Shown piece after piece: positions 17,085 to 24,576 of a DNA stretch of 34,186 nt. The stretch comes from JBARRO01 sp049644265 (GTDB taxonomy: Bacteria > Bacteroidota > Ignavibacteria > UBA10030), in assembly GCA_049644265.1 (NCBI GenBank), contig JBARRO010000102.1:1-34186 (forward strand). The letters are read 5' to 3'. Under the pieces are notes generated by a model. That model was not told the origin of the DNA. It saw only the letters and a list, made by a program, of their open reading frames with translations, and did no database searches. Made by a program: the position numbers and the translations under genes. How positions within the stretch are numbered: the first letter of the stretch is position 1; each line of letters starts with the position of its first letter.

Positions 17085-17140
17085 GGATCAGAAGTCAGAA
17101 TTCAGGAGTCAGGAGTATGAATTCGGGAACGAGAACAAAG
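17085..17140. repeat. Heptad-phased tract abutting the ettA start codon
   Basis: TCAG recurs at 17088, 17095, 17102 and 17109, and the seven-base register continues with degraded units to about 17140. Read in the ettA direction these are CTGA units ending five bases before the ATG, the same arrangement as at aroQ. Beyond it, to 17226, I see only AT-rich sequence that presumably holds the divergent ettA and Sel1 promoters. Confidence 0.75.
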
Positions 17141-17226
17141 ATTATTACTTTATAGAAATTGCGGAAACAATATACGAAATTGTGCGTCGAAATTGTACTC
17201 TGACTTTTCCTAAAGGCATTCTCTCC

Positions 17227-18771
17227 TTGACAAATTCTTCCCGGGCTCCTTCCCGCTGGATCTCTCTCGCTGGCTGCTTGATTGTTCTTCCATCATCCAT
17301 CCTTACGTCCCAGACGAAAGCTGCAGCACCCAGGCCTTTGTATCCCTCAAGTCTGATTCGTGAATCTGACATCACTTCGCAGGTTCTCGAGGGATTTGTT
17401 CTCATGCAGAAGGCAAACGCCGGCGATGCGGTTGCGCAGCACGAGCTTGGATTCCGATTCCTCGAGGGCAGGGGCTTTCCTGTCGACACGGTCAAGGCGT
17501 CTTACTGGATTGCAAAAGCCGCCGACCAGGGACTTCCCGTAGCCAACTTCAACCTTGGTCTTCTGTACCACCACGGCTGGGGTGTTCCATGGAATCCGTT
17601 CATAGCCTACCGACGGTTCGAGCAGGCCGCTGCAAAGAACACTCCCGAAGCGCTGCACATCCTCGGTCTCCTGGTTACGGAGAACCTCATCGTTCCCAGA
17701 GATTGGGCACGCGGTTATCAGCTGATCAAAAAAGCGGCCGACCTTGGGCTTGCACAGGCGAAGGAATCGCTTGCGGAATTTGAGCGCCGCGGACTTGGAA
17801 AATCCGGACCGACGGAACAGGATCCGAAGGACAAATCCTCACAAAACAGGAACAAGGCGCTGGCTCGTGACACAACCCTCGCGTTGGTTTTTCTGAATTT
17901 CCAGGGCGACACGTCCACGGAGATCGGGGATTCCACGCTCGCCAAAGAAGCTCTCCGTGAACTGCCTGCTGCAGTCAAGCCTTCGGTGGACCTCGCAACG
18001 ATTGACGAGCCGGGCGCCTCGGACACGTTGTGGATGCAATCAATTGCGGAGGCCGCTGCGATCGGAAGCCCGGAAGCCCTTGTGATGATCGGCCGCTGTT
18101 TCGAAAAGGGAATCATCGTCTCGAAGGATGTGCTGCTCGCGGCCGAGTATTACATTCGCGCCATCCGCCTGGATTCCCCGCGTGCTCCGCATCTCCTTTG
18201 GAACCTCCTTCATAAGCCCGAATTCGAGCAGCAACTGCATTCGCAGGCCGATGGCGACAAGCCCGATGCGCTCTACGTCTGGGCTTGCGTTACGGCGCTC
18301 GGGTTCGACAAGCTCTTGAGCGAACAGCAGGCGATTCAGCTCCTCAACAGCGCCGTCGCACGAAATCACATTCCTTCCATGATGGAGCTGGCACTTTGCT
18401 ACTCCTCCGGACGATGGGTGAAGCAGGATAAAAGCCGCGCCATGGAGCTTTGGAACAGAGCGGCCGAACAAGGAAGCCTCGAAGCGGAGATTAAGATTGC
18501 AACGGCAAACATTCTCGGGGAACATACCGGACGCGAACTCAGCACTTCTGTCGCTGTGTTGAAGAATGCTGCACTGGCGGGATCGTTGGAAGCTCAGACG
18601 GGGTTTGCGTATTGCTACGAGAAGGGAATCGGAGTCTCCGAGAGCAAAGGAACAGCAGTGATGATGTACCGACGTTCGGCACAGCGAGGCAGCCAGGCAG
18701 CGTACCTTGCGCTCCGCAGAATGCACGACGAGCTCCGACCGCCGGATAAAGAGTTTCAAATTTCCGATTGA
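17227..18771 (+). CDS. Secreted Sel1-repeat (TPR-like) protein
   Basis: A protein of about 514 residues built of Sel1-like repeats, alpha-solenoid units that mediate protein-protein contacts. Typical units are AQHELGFRFLEGRGFPVDTV, ANFNLGLLYHHGWGVPWNPF, ALVMIGRCFEKGIIVSKDVL, SMMELALCYSSGRWVKQDKS and QTGFAYCYEKGIGVSESKGT. They form two blocks (about 55-190 and 275-505) with a charged linker between. No ATG is available near the start. I use the TTG at 17227, which gives a basic N-terminus, a hydrophobic core (WISLAGCLIVLPSSI) and a likely signal peptide; GTG at 17182 is the alternative. The frame is open further upstream, but only antisense to ettA. Partners are unknown. Confidence 0.8.
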   Translation: MTNSSRAPSRWISLAGCLIVLPSSILTSQTKAAAPRPLYPSSLIRESDITSQVLEGFVLMQKANAGDAVAQHELGFRFLEGRGFPVDTVKASYWIAKAADQGLPVANFNLGLLYHHGWGVPWNPFIAYRRFEQAAAKNTPEALHILGLLVTENLIVPRDWARGYQLIKKAADLGLAQAKESLAEFERRGLGKSGPTEQDPKDKSSQNRNKALARDTTLALVFLNFQGDTSTEIGDSTLAKEALRELPAAVKPSVDLATIDEPGASDTLWMQSIAEAAAIGSPEALVMIGRCFEKGIIVSKDVLLAAEYYIRAIRLDSPRAPHLLWNLLHKPEFEQQLHSQADGDKPDALYVWACVTALGFDKLLSEQQAIQLLNSAVARNHIPSMMELALCYSSGRWVKQDKSRAMELWNRAAEQGSLEAEIKIATANILGEHTGRELSTSVAVLKNAALAGSLEAQTGFAYCYEKGIGVSESKGTAVMMYRRSAQRGSQAAYLALRRMHDELRPPDKEFQISD

Positions 18772-18787
18772 GGGACCCTGCTTAGAA

Positions 18788-18837
18788 AGACTCCCGGAAT
18801 CTCGCTCCGGCATATCCCGGTGAGATTCCGGGAGTCT
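18788..18837. terminator. Long perfect hairpin between convergent genes
   Basis: AGACTCCCGGAATCTC (18788-18803) pairs perfectly with 18822-18837 around an 18-nt loop. It lies between the convergent Sel1 and EamA genes, 16 bp after the Sel1 stop, and is symmetric, so it could stop transcription from both sides. There is no T-run, so it may instead be a mRNA-end or repeat-derived structure. Confidence 0.6.
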
Positions 18838-18853
18838 CGCATAGATGGTATCC

Positions 18854-19744
18854 TTACCGCAGAAACAAAATCGCAACACCACCCACCGCCACAAACGCCC
18901 CCACGATCGACTCCCACGAAAGCTTCTCATGGTACAGCACCTTCACAGCAGGCAGCATCATGATCGGTACCGTTGCGATCAGAGTCGCGGCGATGGCCAC
19001 CTTCGTGTGAACGATGGAAAGAAGACTCAGCGTCACGCCGAAGAAAGGGCCCAGCACGACCCCGATAAATGTGAATGAGAATGCTTTCCGCTCCTTCGAA
19101 AAGATCTTGAAAGGATTTTTGTATCTCCGTGTGAGAATCGCCAACGGCAGGATAAGAATAACGGCCGATGCCATCCTGATAAACGTCGCAAAGAATCCGT
19201 TGATCTGGCCCTCGTCAAATGCCATCCGTGCAAGTACAAGTCCACCCGCCTGCCCCACCGCACCAAGAAACGCATAGAAGATACCGATATTCAGGGGTTT
19301 CATCCGTGATGAGGACGGGTCACGCTGCCCACCGATGACAAGCGCGATTCCTGCGAGCGTAACTCCCATTCCTACAATTCCCCAAAAACTCAAAGTTTCA
19401 CCGAGAAAGAAGTAGGCCAGAAGGGCGGTAACAGGCGGAGCGGTCGACATGATCAGAGAGCTGATTCTGGCACTGTTGTATTCGTAGGACTTGAACAGGA
19501 AGGTGTCCCCAAAAACGAGGCCGGCGACGCCACTCAACGCGAGGTTCCTGATCTGGGAACCTGAGATCTGTCCGGTCAGCGAAAAGAGAAGAACCGTTAC
19601 CAGCAACAGCAACGTCGCAATGATAAGCCGCGTGACGTTCACCGTCACCGATCCGACTTTCACCGTTGCTTCTGCAAATACGAGCGAACTGCCCGTCCAT
19701 AAGACTGCTGTAAGCAACGCGTAGGTTTCGCCGAGGAAGGGCAT
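18854..19744 (-). CDS. EamA/DMT-family transporter
   Basis: A 296-residue inner-membrane protein with ten predicted helices in two EamA repeats. The first begins MPFLGETYALLTAVLWTGSS and the second near LNIGIFYAFLGAVGQAGGLV. The TAPPVTALLAYFFLGETLSFW and TVPIMMLPAVKVLYHEKLSWE segments are the conserved helix-turn parts of each half. DMT carriers move small metabolites such as amino acids or drugs; the substrate is unknown. The ATG at 19744 lies immediately next to the end of a MITE-like element, leaving no normal Shine-Dalgarno region, and before the insertion it probably followed the M1 peptidase stop codon directly. Confidence 0.88.
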   Translation of the reverse strand: MPFLGETYALLTAVLWTGSSLVFAEATVKVGSVTVNVTRLIIATLLLLVTVLLFSLTGQISGSQIRNLALSGVAGLVFGDTFLFKSYEYNSARISSLIMSTAPPVTALLAYFFLGETLSFWGIVGMGVTLAGIALVIGGQRDPSSSRMKPLNIGIFYAFLGAVGQAGGLVLARMAFDEGQINGFFATFIRMASAVILILPLAILTRRYKNPFKIFSKERKAFSFTFIGVVLGPFFGVTLSLLSIVHTKVAIAATLIATVPIMMLPAVKVLYHEKLSWESIVGAFVAVGGVAILFLR

Positions 19745-19901
19745 CTAGCAGGTTGCGGAAAAACTACGTTTGATATTATCCACGAAGGTCACGAAGAAAA
19801 GCCAAGTGTGTATTCTCACTCAAAATGAATATATGTTCGTGTTCCTTCGTGTCCTTTGTGTCCTTCGTGGATCATTTTTCCCTTTTTCAGCAGCCTGCTA
19901 G
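19745..19901. mobile_element. MITE-like element with CTAG ends and internal nonamer hairpin
   Basis: The left end CTAGCAGGTTGCGGAAAAA and the inverted right end CTAGCAGGCTGCTGAAAAA match at 17 of 19 positions. Inside, CCACGAAGG-type units near 19780 are complementary to TTyGTG units at 19846, 19855 and 19864 (nine-base phase). The outermost 11 bases, ATCCACGAAGG at 19778 and CCTTCGTGGAT at 19862, pair perfectly. No protein is encoded. The right CTAG supplies the TAG stop of the M1 peptidase gene and the left one touches the EamA ATG. CTAG is probably the target duplication. I cannot assign it to a parent IS family. Confidence 0.65.
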
Positions 19902-21532
19902 TGGTTTTCCCGGATGATGCCTAACAATTGGATGTTCGGGTCAAAAACGATTTTCGAAGGGTTTGAAATTGTTTTCAGCGAAACCTTGATCTCACCGTTC
20001 CGGGAAGGAGGAATCTCAGCCGTACACCGTTCGTTCTGGTTGGAGGATGTGCAGACATCCAACGTAAGCGGAAACCTATAAGGTGCAAACCGATTGCTCT
20101 GTCTGACTTTGAGGAGAATGGAGTGGGATTCTTTCTGATATTCCCAGTCGATGGTGAGCTCAGCATACCCGGGACGCCGAAGCCATTGTTCGAAAAACCA
20201 GCCGAGGTCCTTTCCGGAGGCATGTTCCATTTCAGCCTGAAGGTCTTCCGTCAGCGCATTCCCGTGGCGATGGTGCTCGTAGTACGAACGAATGCCGGCA
20301 AAGAATGCCGCATCTCCCACCAGTGACCGAAGCATATGCAACACCCATGCTCCTTTTTGATAACTGTTGGTGTTGAGCAGTGCGAGGAGATTGCCCTGGG
20401 TCGTATCGACGACGGGGCGATCGTGTGTTTCCTTCGCGTGCAAAACCTGATTTCGAAGCTCTGCCATACCGTCCCTGAACACGGAATCTCCCAACGCATG
20501 TTGAACCCACAACCTTTCAAAGTACGTTGCAAAGCCTTCCGACAACCACACATGGGCCCAAGCGCTTTCGGTAACAGCATCGCCAAACCACTGATGAGCA
20601 GTTTCGTGCGCAATGACTCCGACTCCCATCGACCGGCGCTCGAATCCCGCATTGCTGTAGAAAATCGCACTGGCATTTTCCATCCCCCCATATTTCGTTG
20701 CGCTTTGTACATGCGCAAGTTTTTCATACGGGAAATTACCCACGGTCCTGGCGAAGAATTCAACAATATCCCCTGCCTTCGCAAACGGCCCCGGGAGAAA
20801 ATCCCGGACCTCAGGATAGGCGAAAACAGATTGATGAACTCCACCATGGAATTCACTGAGTCCTACCGCTGATTCACCAAGGTCGTACTCCACGAATGGG
20901 GCCGCACCAACCACCATGAGATACACCGGGATTGGCCTGGACTCCCGCCAGACTGTGCGGGTTCGGGTCGCGTTTTGAGACAGGGAGGTTTGTTCCACCA
21001 GCTCACCGTTCGCAACAACGCGCAGGTTCGCCGGAGCAGTCACCGTCCATGTGACCGTCGCCTTGTCGCTTGGTTGGTCAACGCTCGCGAGCCACATGCG
21101 GCCGCGATTGGGCCAGTTATCTCCGAATGCACTCCACCGCCCCTGCTTGTCGGTCCCGATGAGCAGCCCGTCTGCAGGTTCGCCCTGGTAGTAGATTTCT
21201 GCACGAAAGGTGTCGGATGACGATTTGAAAGAAGGGAGTTCGATCTGAATCGTTGCGCTGTCGCGAACGAATTTTGCGGGAGCGTTATTCAGAGTGACGC
21301 TGTCGACCTTCAGAGAAACAAGGTCGAGCGTAAGCCGCTTGACCGGCTCCAATCGCCGGCCCGTCACAACGGCAAGGGCCTTGATTCGTGTTCCCGTGTC
21401 GGGAAAGTCAAGTGAGAAATCGTAGTGGAGGACGTCAATTCCCTTGCGGGGCTGATCGGAGGGATGCGGCTGGGCAGTGAGCGATTGGCAGACGGCAAAC
21501 AGCGACACGATCAGGAGGACGCTCTTCCCCAT
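19898..21532 (-). CDS. Secreted M1-family zinc metallopeptidase (aminopeptidase-like)
   Basis: A 544-residue protein with a signal peptide (MGKSVLLIVSLFAVCQSLTA, cleavage near residue 20) acting outside the cytoplasm. An M1 N-terminal beta domain is followed by the catalytic domain: KYGGMENASA (exopeptidase GxMEN motif, 282-286) and HETAHQWF with zinc ligands H309, H313 and, downstream, E332 in WLSEGFATYFE. The ERAP-like C-terminal helical domain is absent, so it is a short M1 form. Its ATG at 21532 overlaps the TGA of the ABC exporter gene by one base, which implies coupled translation. The TAG stop lies in a MITE-like element. Substrates are probably peptides taken up or recycled in the periplasm. 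Confidence 0.92.
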   Translation of the reverse strand: MGKSVLLIVSLFAVCQSLTAQPHPSDQPRKGIDVLHYDFSLDFPDTGTRIKALAVVTGRRLEPVKRLTLDLVSLKVDSVTLNNAPAKFVRDSATIQIELPSFKSSSDTFRAEIYYQGEPADGLLIGTDKQGRWSAFGDNWPNRGRMWLASVDQPSDKATVTWTVTAPANLRVVANGELVEQTSLSQNATRTRTVWRESRPIPVYLMVVGAAPFVEYDLGESAVGLSEFHGGVHQSVFAYPEVRDFLPGPFAKAGDIVEFFARTVGNFPYEKLAHVQSATKYGGMENASAIFYSNAGFERRSMGVGVIAHETAHQWFGDAVTESAWAHVWLSEGFATYFERLWVQHALGDSVFRDGMAELRNQVLHAKETHDRPVVDTTQGNLLALLNTNSYQKGAWVLHMLRSLVGDAAFFAGIRSYYEHHRHGNALTEDLQAEMEHASGKDLGWFFEQWLRRPGYAELTIDWEYQKESHSILLKVRQSNRFAPYRFPLTLDVCTSSNQNERCTAEIPPSRNGEIKVSLKTISNPSKIVFDPNIQLLGIIRENH

Positions 21533-23325
21533 CAGTTTCTCGTCAGCGATTGCGCTCCGTTCAGCGCGGCTTTCAACGTCCCGTCGCTTCGTTCCCCTAT
21601 TTGCTGGCGCCACATTGCATAGTAGAGCCCCTTCTGCTCAAGAAGTTCGTTGTGCCGGCCGGACTCGACGATCGTCCCCTTCTCAAGAACGTAGATCGTG
21701 TCTGCGTGCATGACCGTCGAGAGTCGATGGGCGATGAGAATTGTCGTGCTGTCCGAAGCGGCCGAGATGTCCCGAATCGTTTCGCTGATTTCCTCTTCTG
21801 TCAGGGAATCCAGCGACGAAGTCGCTTCGTCGAACACAAGCAGATCGGGCTTCCTCAATAATGCCCGCGCGATTGAGAGCCTCTGCTTTTCTCCGCCGGA
21901 GACCTTCACTCCTCCCTCGCCAATTACTGTGTCGAGTCCTTTTTCCGCGCGAGCCAAAAGACTCCTGCACGCCGCCTTTTCGAGGACGTCAAGGCATTCA
22001 TCGTCAGTCGCTGCGGGATTCACAAACAACAGATTCTCGCGAATCGTACCTGAGAACAACTGCGTATCCTGCGTAACAAAGCCTATCCTCTCCCGAAGCT
22101 GATCGAGGTTGATCGCTGTGCTGGGCGAGCCGTTGTAGAGAACCTGGCCTGCCTGCGGTTGGTAGAGGCCCACGAGGAGTTTCACAAGCGTTGTCTTGCC
22201 CGCTCCTGAAGGACCCACAAACGCAATCGTTTCTCCGAGACTCGACCGAAACGAGACGGAGTTCAACGCGTTCACCGTGCCGGAAAGATGCTTGAAGCTG
22301 ACCTTTGCAAATTCCAGAGTATTGACCCGAGGAATAGGAATGGGATTCTGCGGTCTTGGTTCTTTGGGGGATTGAAGGATATCCTCAAAGTTCTTGAGCG
22401 AGACCTCGGCCTCTCTGTAGATATTAATGACCGTTCCCAATTCCTGGAGCGGTCCAAAAATAAAGAATGAATAAATCCACAGGGAGAAGAACTGCCCGAT
22501 GGTGATCTCCTGCGAGAAAATGAGATAGAGCATCAAGCCGAGGATGCTCGTCCGCAGAAAATTCACTGTGGTGCCCTGGATGAAACTCAGGCTTCGGATA
22601 TACCGCACCTTCTTGAGTTCCAGCTTGAGGATCTTTTCGGTCGTCAGGTTCAGCCGGGCGATTTCCTGCTGGGCAAGTCCGAGGCTCTTGACAAGCTCGA
22701 TATTCCGGAGCGATTCCGTCGTGGCTCCGGCAAGCGCCGTCGTCTCTCCCACGATGGTTTTCTGGATAACTTTGACCTTTCTGCTGAGAATCGAGCTGAG
22801 CCAGGCGAGGATCGGGACAGTGGCAAAGTAGATCGGTGCGATGAGCCAGTGAACGGTCATCGCATACGTCATAACGAAGAGGACACCGACAATGGTTGTA
22901 AAGAGAAGGCTGATTGCAATCGAGATCAGACGTTCGGTATCGGACCGTACTTTTTGTAACTTTCCAAGCGTTTCGCCGCTTCGCTGGTCTTCGAAGACCT
23001 GGTATGGCAGTTCGAGCGAGTGCTTTAACCCGTCCTGATAGATCTGAGCGCCGACCTTCTGCGTAATCGTGTTGATGAAATAATCCTGGAAATTCTTGGC
23101 AACCCGCGAGACAAACGCAACACCCACGGCAGCCGCAAGGAGAAGGCTCACTCCTTTGAGGAATTCTGAAGACTGGTATTTCTTAAACTGTGTCGCGTAC
23201 TCGTCGATGATATGACGGAAGATCAACGGGTCGAGCAGCGAGAAGATCTGATTGATCGCCGCAAGTACCAGGGCCAGCAGGACGAGTCGCCAATGTCTTT
23301 TGAGATAGGAGTAAAGAAGCTTCAT
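21532..23325 (-). CDS. ABC exporter, fused permease and ATPase (MsbA/BmrA-like)
   Basis: A 597-residue half-transporter that should act as a dimer. An ABC_membrane domain with six helices (about 15-310) is followed by an ATPase domain (about 335-580). It carries Walker A GPSGAGKTTLVK near 370, Q-loop FVTQDTQLFSGT, signature VSGGEKQRLSIARAL near 473, Walker B LLVFDEATSSLD near 495 and the switch histidine in LIAHRLSTV. Type I exporters of this shape move lipids, drugs or peptides outward; lipid A flipping by MsbA is one candidate, but many members are multidrug pumps. It is translationally linked to the M1 peptidase gene. A terminator-like hairpin lies upstream, so it probably has its own promoter. 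Confidence 0.92.
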   Translation of the reverse strand: MKLLYSYLKRHWRLVLLALVLAAINQIFSLLDPLIFRHIIDEYATQFKKYQSSEFLKGVSLLLAAAVGVAFVSRVAKNFQDYFINTITQKVGAQIYQDGLKHSLELPYQVFEDQRSGETLGKLQKVRSDTERLISIAISLLFTTIVGVLFVMTYAMTVHWLIAPIYFATVPILAWLSSILSRKVKVIQKTIVGETTALAGATTESLRNIELVKSLGLAQQEIARLNLTTEKILKLELKKVRYIRSLSFIQGTTVNFLRTSILGLMLYLIFSQEITIGQFFSLWIYSFFIFGPLQELGTVINIYREAEVSLKNFEDILQSPKEPRPQNPIPIPRVNTLEFAKVSFKHLSGTVNALNSVSFRSSLGETIAFVGPSGAGKTTLVKLLVGLYQPQAGQVLYNGSPSTAINLDQLRERIGFVTQDTQLFSGTIRENLLFVNPAATDDECLDVLEKAACRSLLARAEKGLDTVIGEGGVKVSGGEKQRLSIARALLRKPDLLVFDEATSSLDSLTEEEISETIRDISAASDSTTILIAHRLSTVMHADTIYVLEKGTIVESGRHNELLEQKGLYYAMWRQQIGERSDGTLKAALNGAQSLTRN

Positions 23326-23364
23326 GCACGCACCGGGTTGGGAGAAATATGGCGAATAAGGTAG

Positions 23365-23419
23365 GAAAAACAGATCAGAGATTCCATCGCCGCCCCCGCG
23401 TCTGCGAGAGAATCTCTGA
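23365..23419 (-). terminator. Putative rho-independent terminator after htrA-like gene
   Basis: TCAGAGATTC (23375-23384) pairs perfectly with GAATCTCTGA (23410-23419) over a GC-rich 25-nt loop. On the minus strand it is followed after a few bases by TTTTT (23366-23370). It lies between the HtrA-like stop (23439) and the ABC exporter start (23325), so it would end the sigma factor-to-protease transcript. Confidence 0.55.
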
Positions 23420-23438
23420 AGAGAATGTTCAGGGGTTC

Positions 23439-24479
23439 CTACTTGTTGATGAGTTCCTGCGGGTGAACTGTCAGCGATAATTTCTTTTCGAGCCGGAGCA
23501 CGGTGAAGACTGTTCCTTTGCCGATAACATCGCTGGAGAGATGCTTATGGAGGTCGTCGATGCTTTCGACACGCGCACCGTTCATCTCAACGATCACATC
23601 TCCTTCACGCAGACCAGCCTGGGCTGCCGGCCCCTGTGGTTCAATATGCGCCGCCGCAACGCCCCGCGAACCGGCGAGTTGGTGCGACCGAATTGCCTGA
23701 CGGGAAACCTCGACGACCTGGCCTCCGATCCCGATGAATGCCCGTGAAACCTTTCCATCCTTCATGAGCCGGGCAGCAATGACCTTTGCTGTGTTGACCG
23801 GAATCGAAAAGCAGATCCCCTGGGCCCATGGAATGGCTGCGGTATTGATTCCGATGACTTCGCCGCGGGAGTTGACAAGCGGACCGCCGGAGTTGCCGGG
23901 ATTCAACGCAGCATCCGTCTGGATGACATTATCGATCAGCCGCCCGCCGCCAACACGGAGCGATCTGCCGAGGGCGCTCACAACGCCGGCCGTCACCGTT
24001 GCCTGAAAACCAAATGGATTCCCAAGCGCAATGACGAGTTGACCTATGCGGATCGCTTGAGAGTCTCCAAGAGTTGCGTGAGGAAGATTCTGTGCGTTGA
24101 CTCTCACAACGGCAAGGTCTGTGAATGGGTCATCGCCAATCAGGTCGGCAGAGAGTTCCCTTCCGTCGGCCAGAACGACCGTGATGCTCGCGGCCTTATG
24201 GATCACGTGACTGTTTGTCAGAATAAATCCATCGGGAGTGAAAATGACGCCGGATCCGCTTCCGGTCACCCGCTCATCTTCGCGCCAACGCCCGCGTTGA
24301 TATCCTCTTTTCCGGTGGTGCGTGACGTCGATCTTGACGACTGCGGGAGAAACCCTCTCGACGACCTTTACGACGGCTTGAGAGTAGGAATCCAACAGTG
24401 CACCGTCGCCGTTGGGCGGCTCGACATCGTGTTTCTGTGCAAACGCGCCAGAATTCGTTGAAAGTTGCAGAATATTCAT
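23439..24479 (-). CDS. HtrA/DegP-like S1C serine protease with one PDZ domain
   Basis: A 346-residue trypsin-fold protease with the full triad: H91 in LTNSHVIH, D121 in TDLAVV and S197 in GNSGGP. A single PDZ domain follows (about 265-340; GDVIVEMNG). HtrA proteins degrade or refold damaged envelope proteins. The ATG at 24479 has a strong ribosome site, GGAGGAG, at 24482-24488; an in-frame start ten codons earlier would overlap that site. The N-terminus (MNILQLSTNSGAFAQKHDVE) lacks a clear signal peptide or membrane helix, which is unusual, so location is unclear. It lies downstream of the metallophosphoesterase gene in the ECF sigma factor cluster, consistent with a stress role. Confidence 0.92.
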   Translation of the reverse strand: MNILQLSTNSGAFAQKHDVEPPNGDGALLDSYSQAVVKVVERVSPAVVKIDVTHHRKRGYQRGRWREDERVTGSGSGVIFTPDGFILTNSHVIHKAASITVVLADGRELSADLIGDDPFTDLAVVRVNAQNLPHATLGDSQAIRIGQLVIALGNPFGFQATVTAGVVSALGRSLRVGGGRLIDNVIQTDAALNPGNSGGPLVNSRGEVIGINTAAIPWAQGICFSIPVNTAKVIAARLMKDGKVSRAFIGIGGQVVEVSRQAIRSHQLAGSRGVAAAHIEPQGPAAQAGLREGDVIVEMNGARVESIDDLHKHLSSDVIGKGTVFTVLRLEKKLSLTVHPQELINK

Positions 24480-24576
24480 AACTCCTCCATGAAAGTAAAA
24501 AACCGCCATTTCTCTGGATGACGGTATCGTCGAAGAAATATTGTCTTGGGCGCCAGCCCCTTGCCGTCACGTCGCA

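Noticed and set aside
16675..17226. Extension of the Sel1 protein upstream over the ettA gene
   Set aside because: This part is antisense to highly conserved ettA sequence and shows no Sel1 repeats or signal peptide; the recognisable protein begins after 17180.
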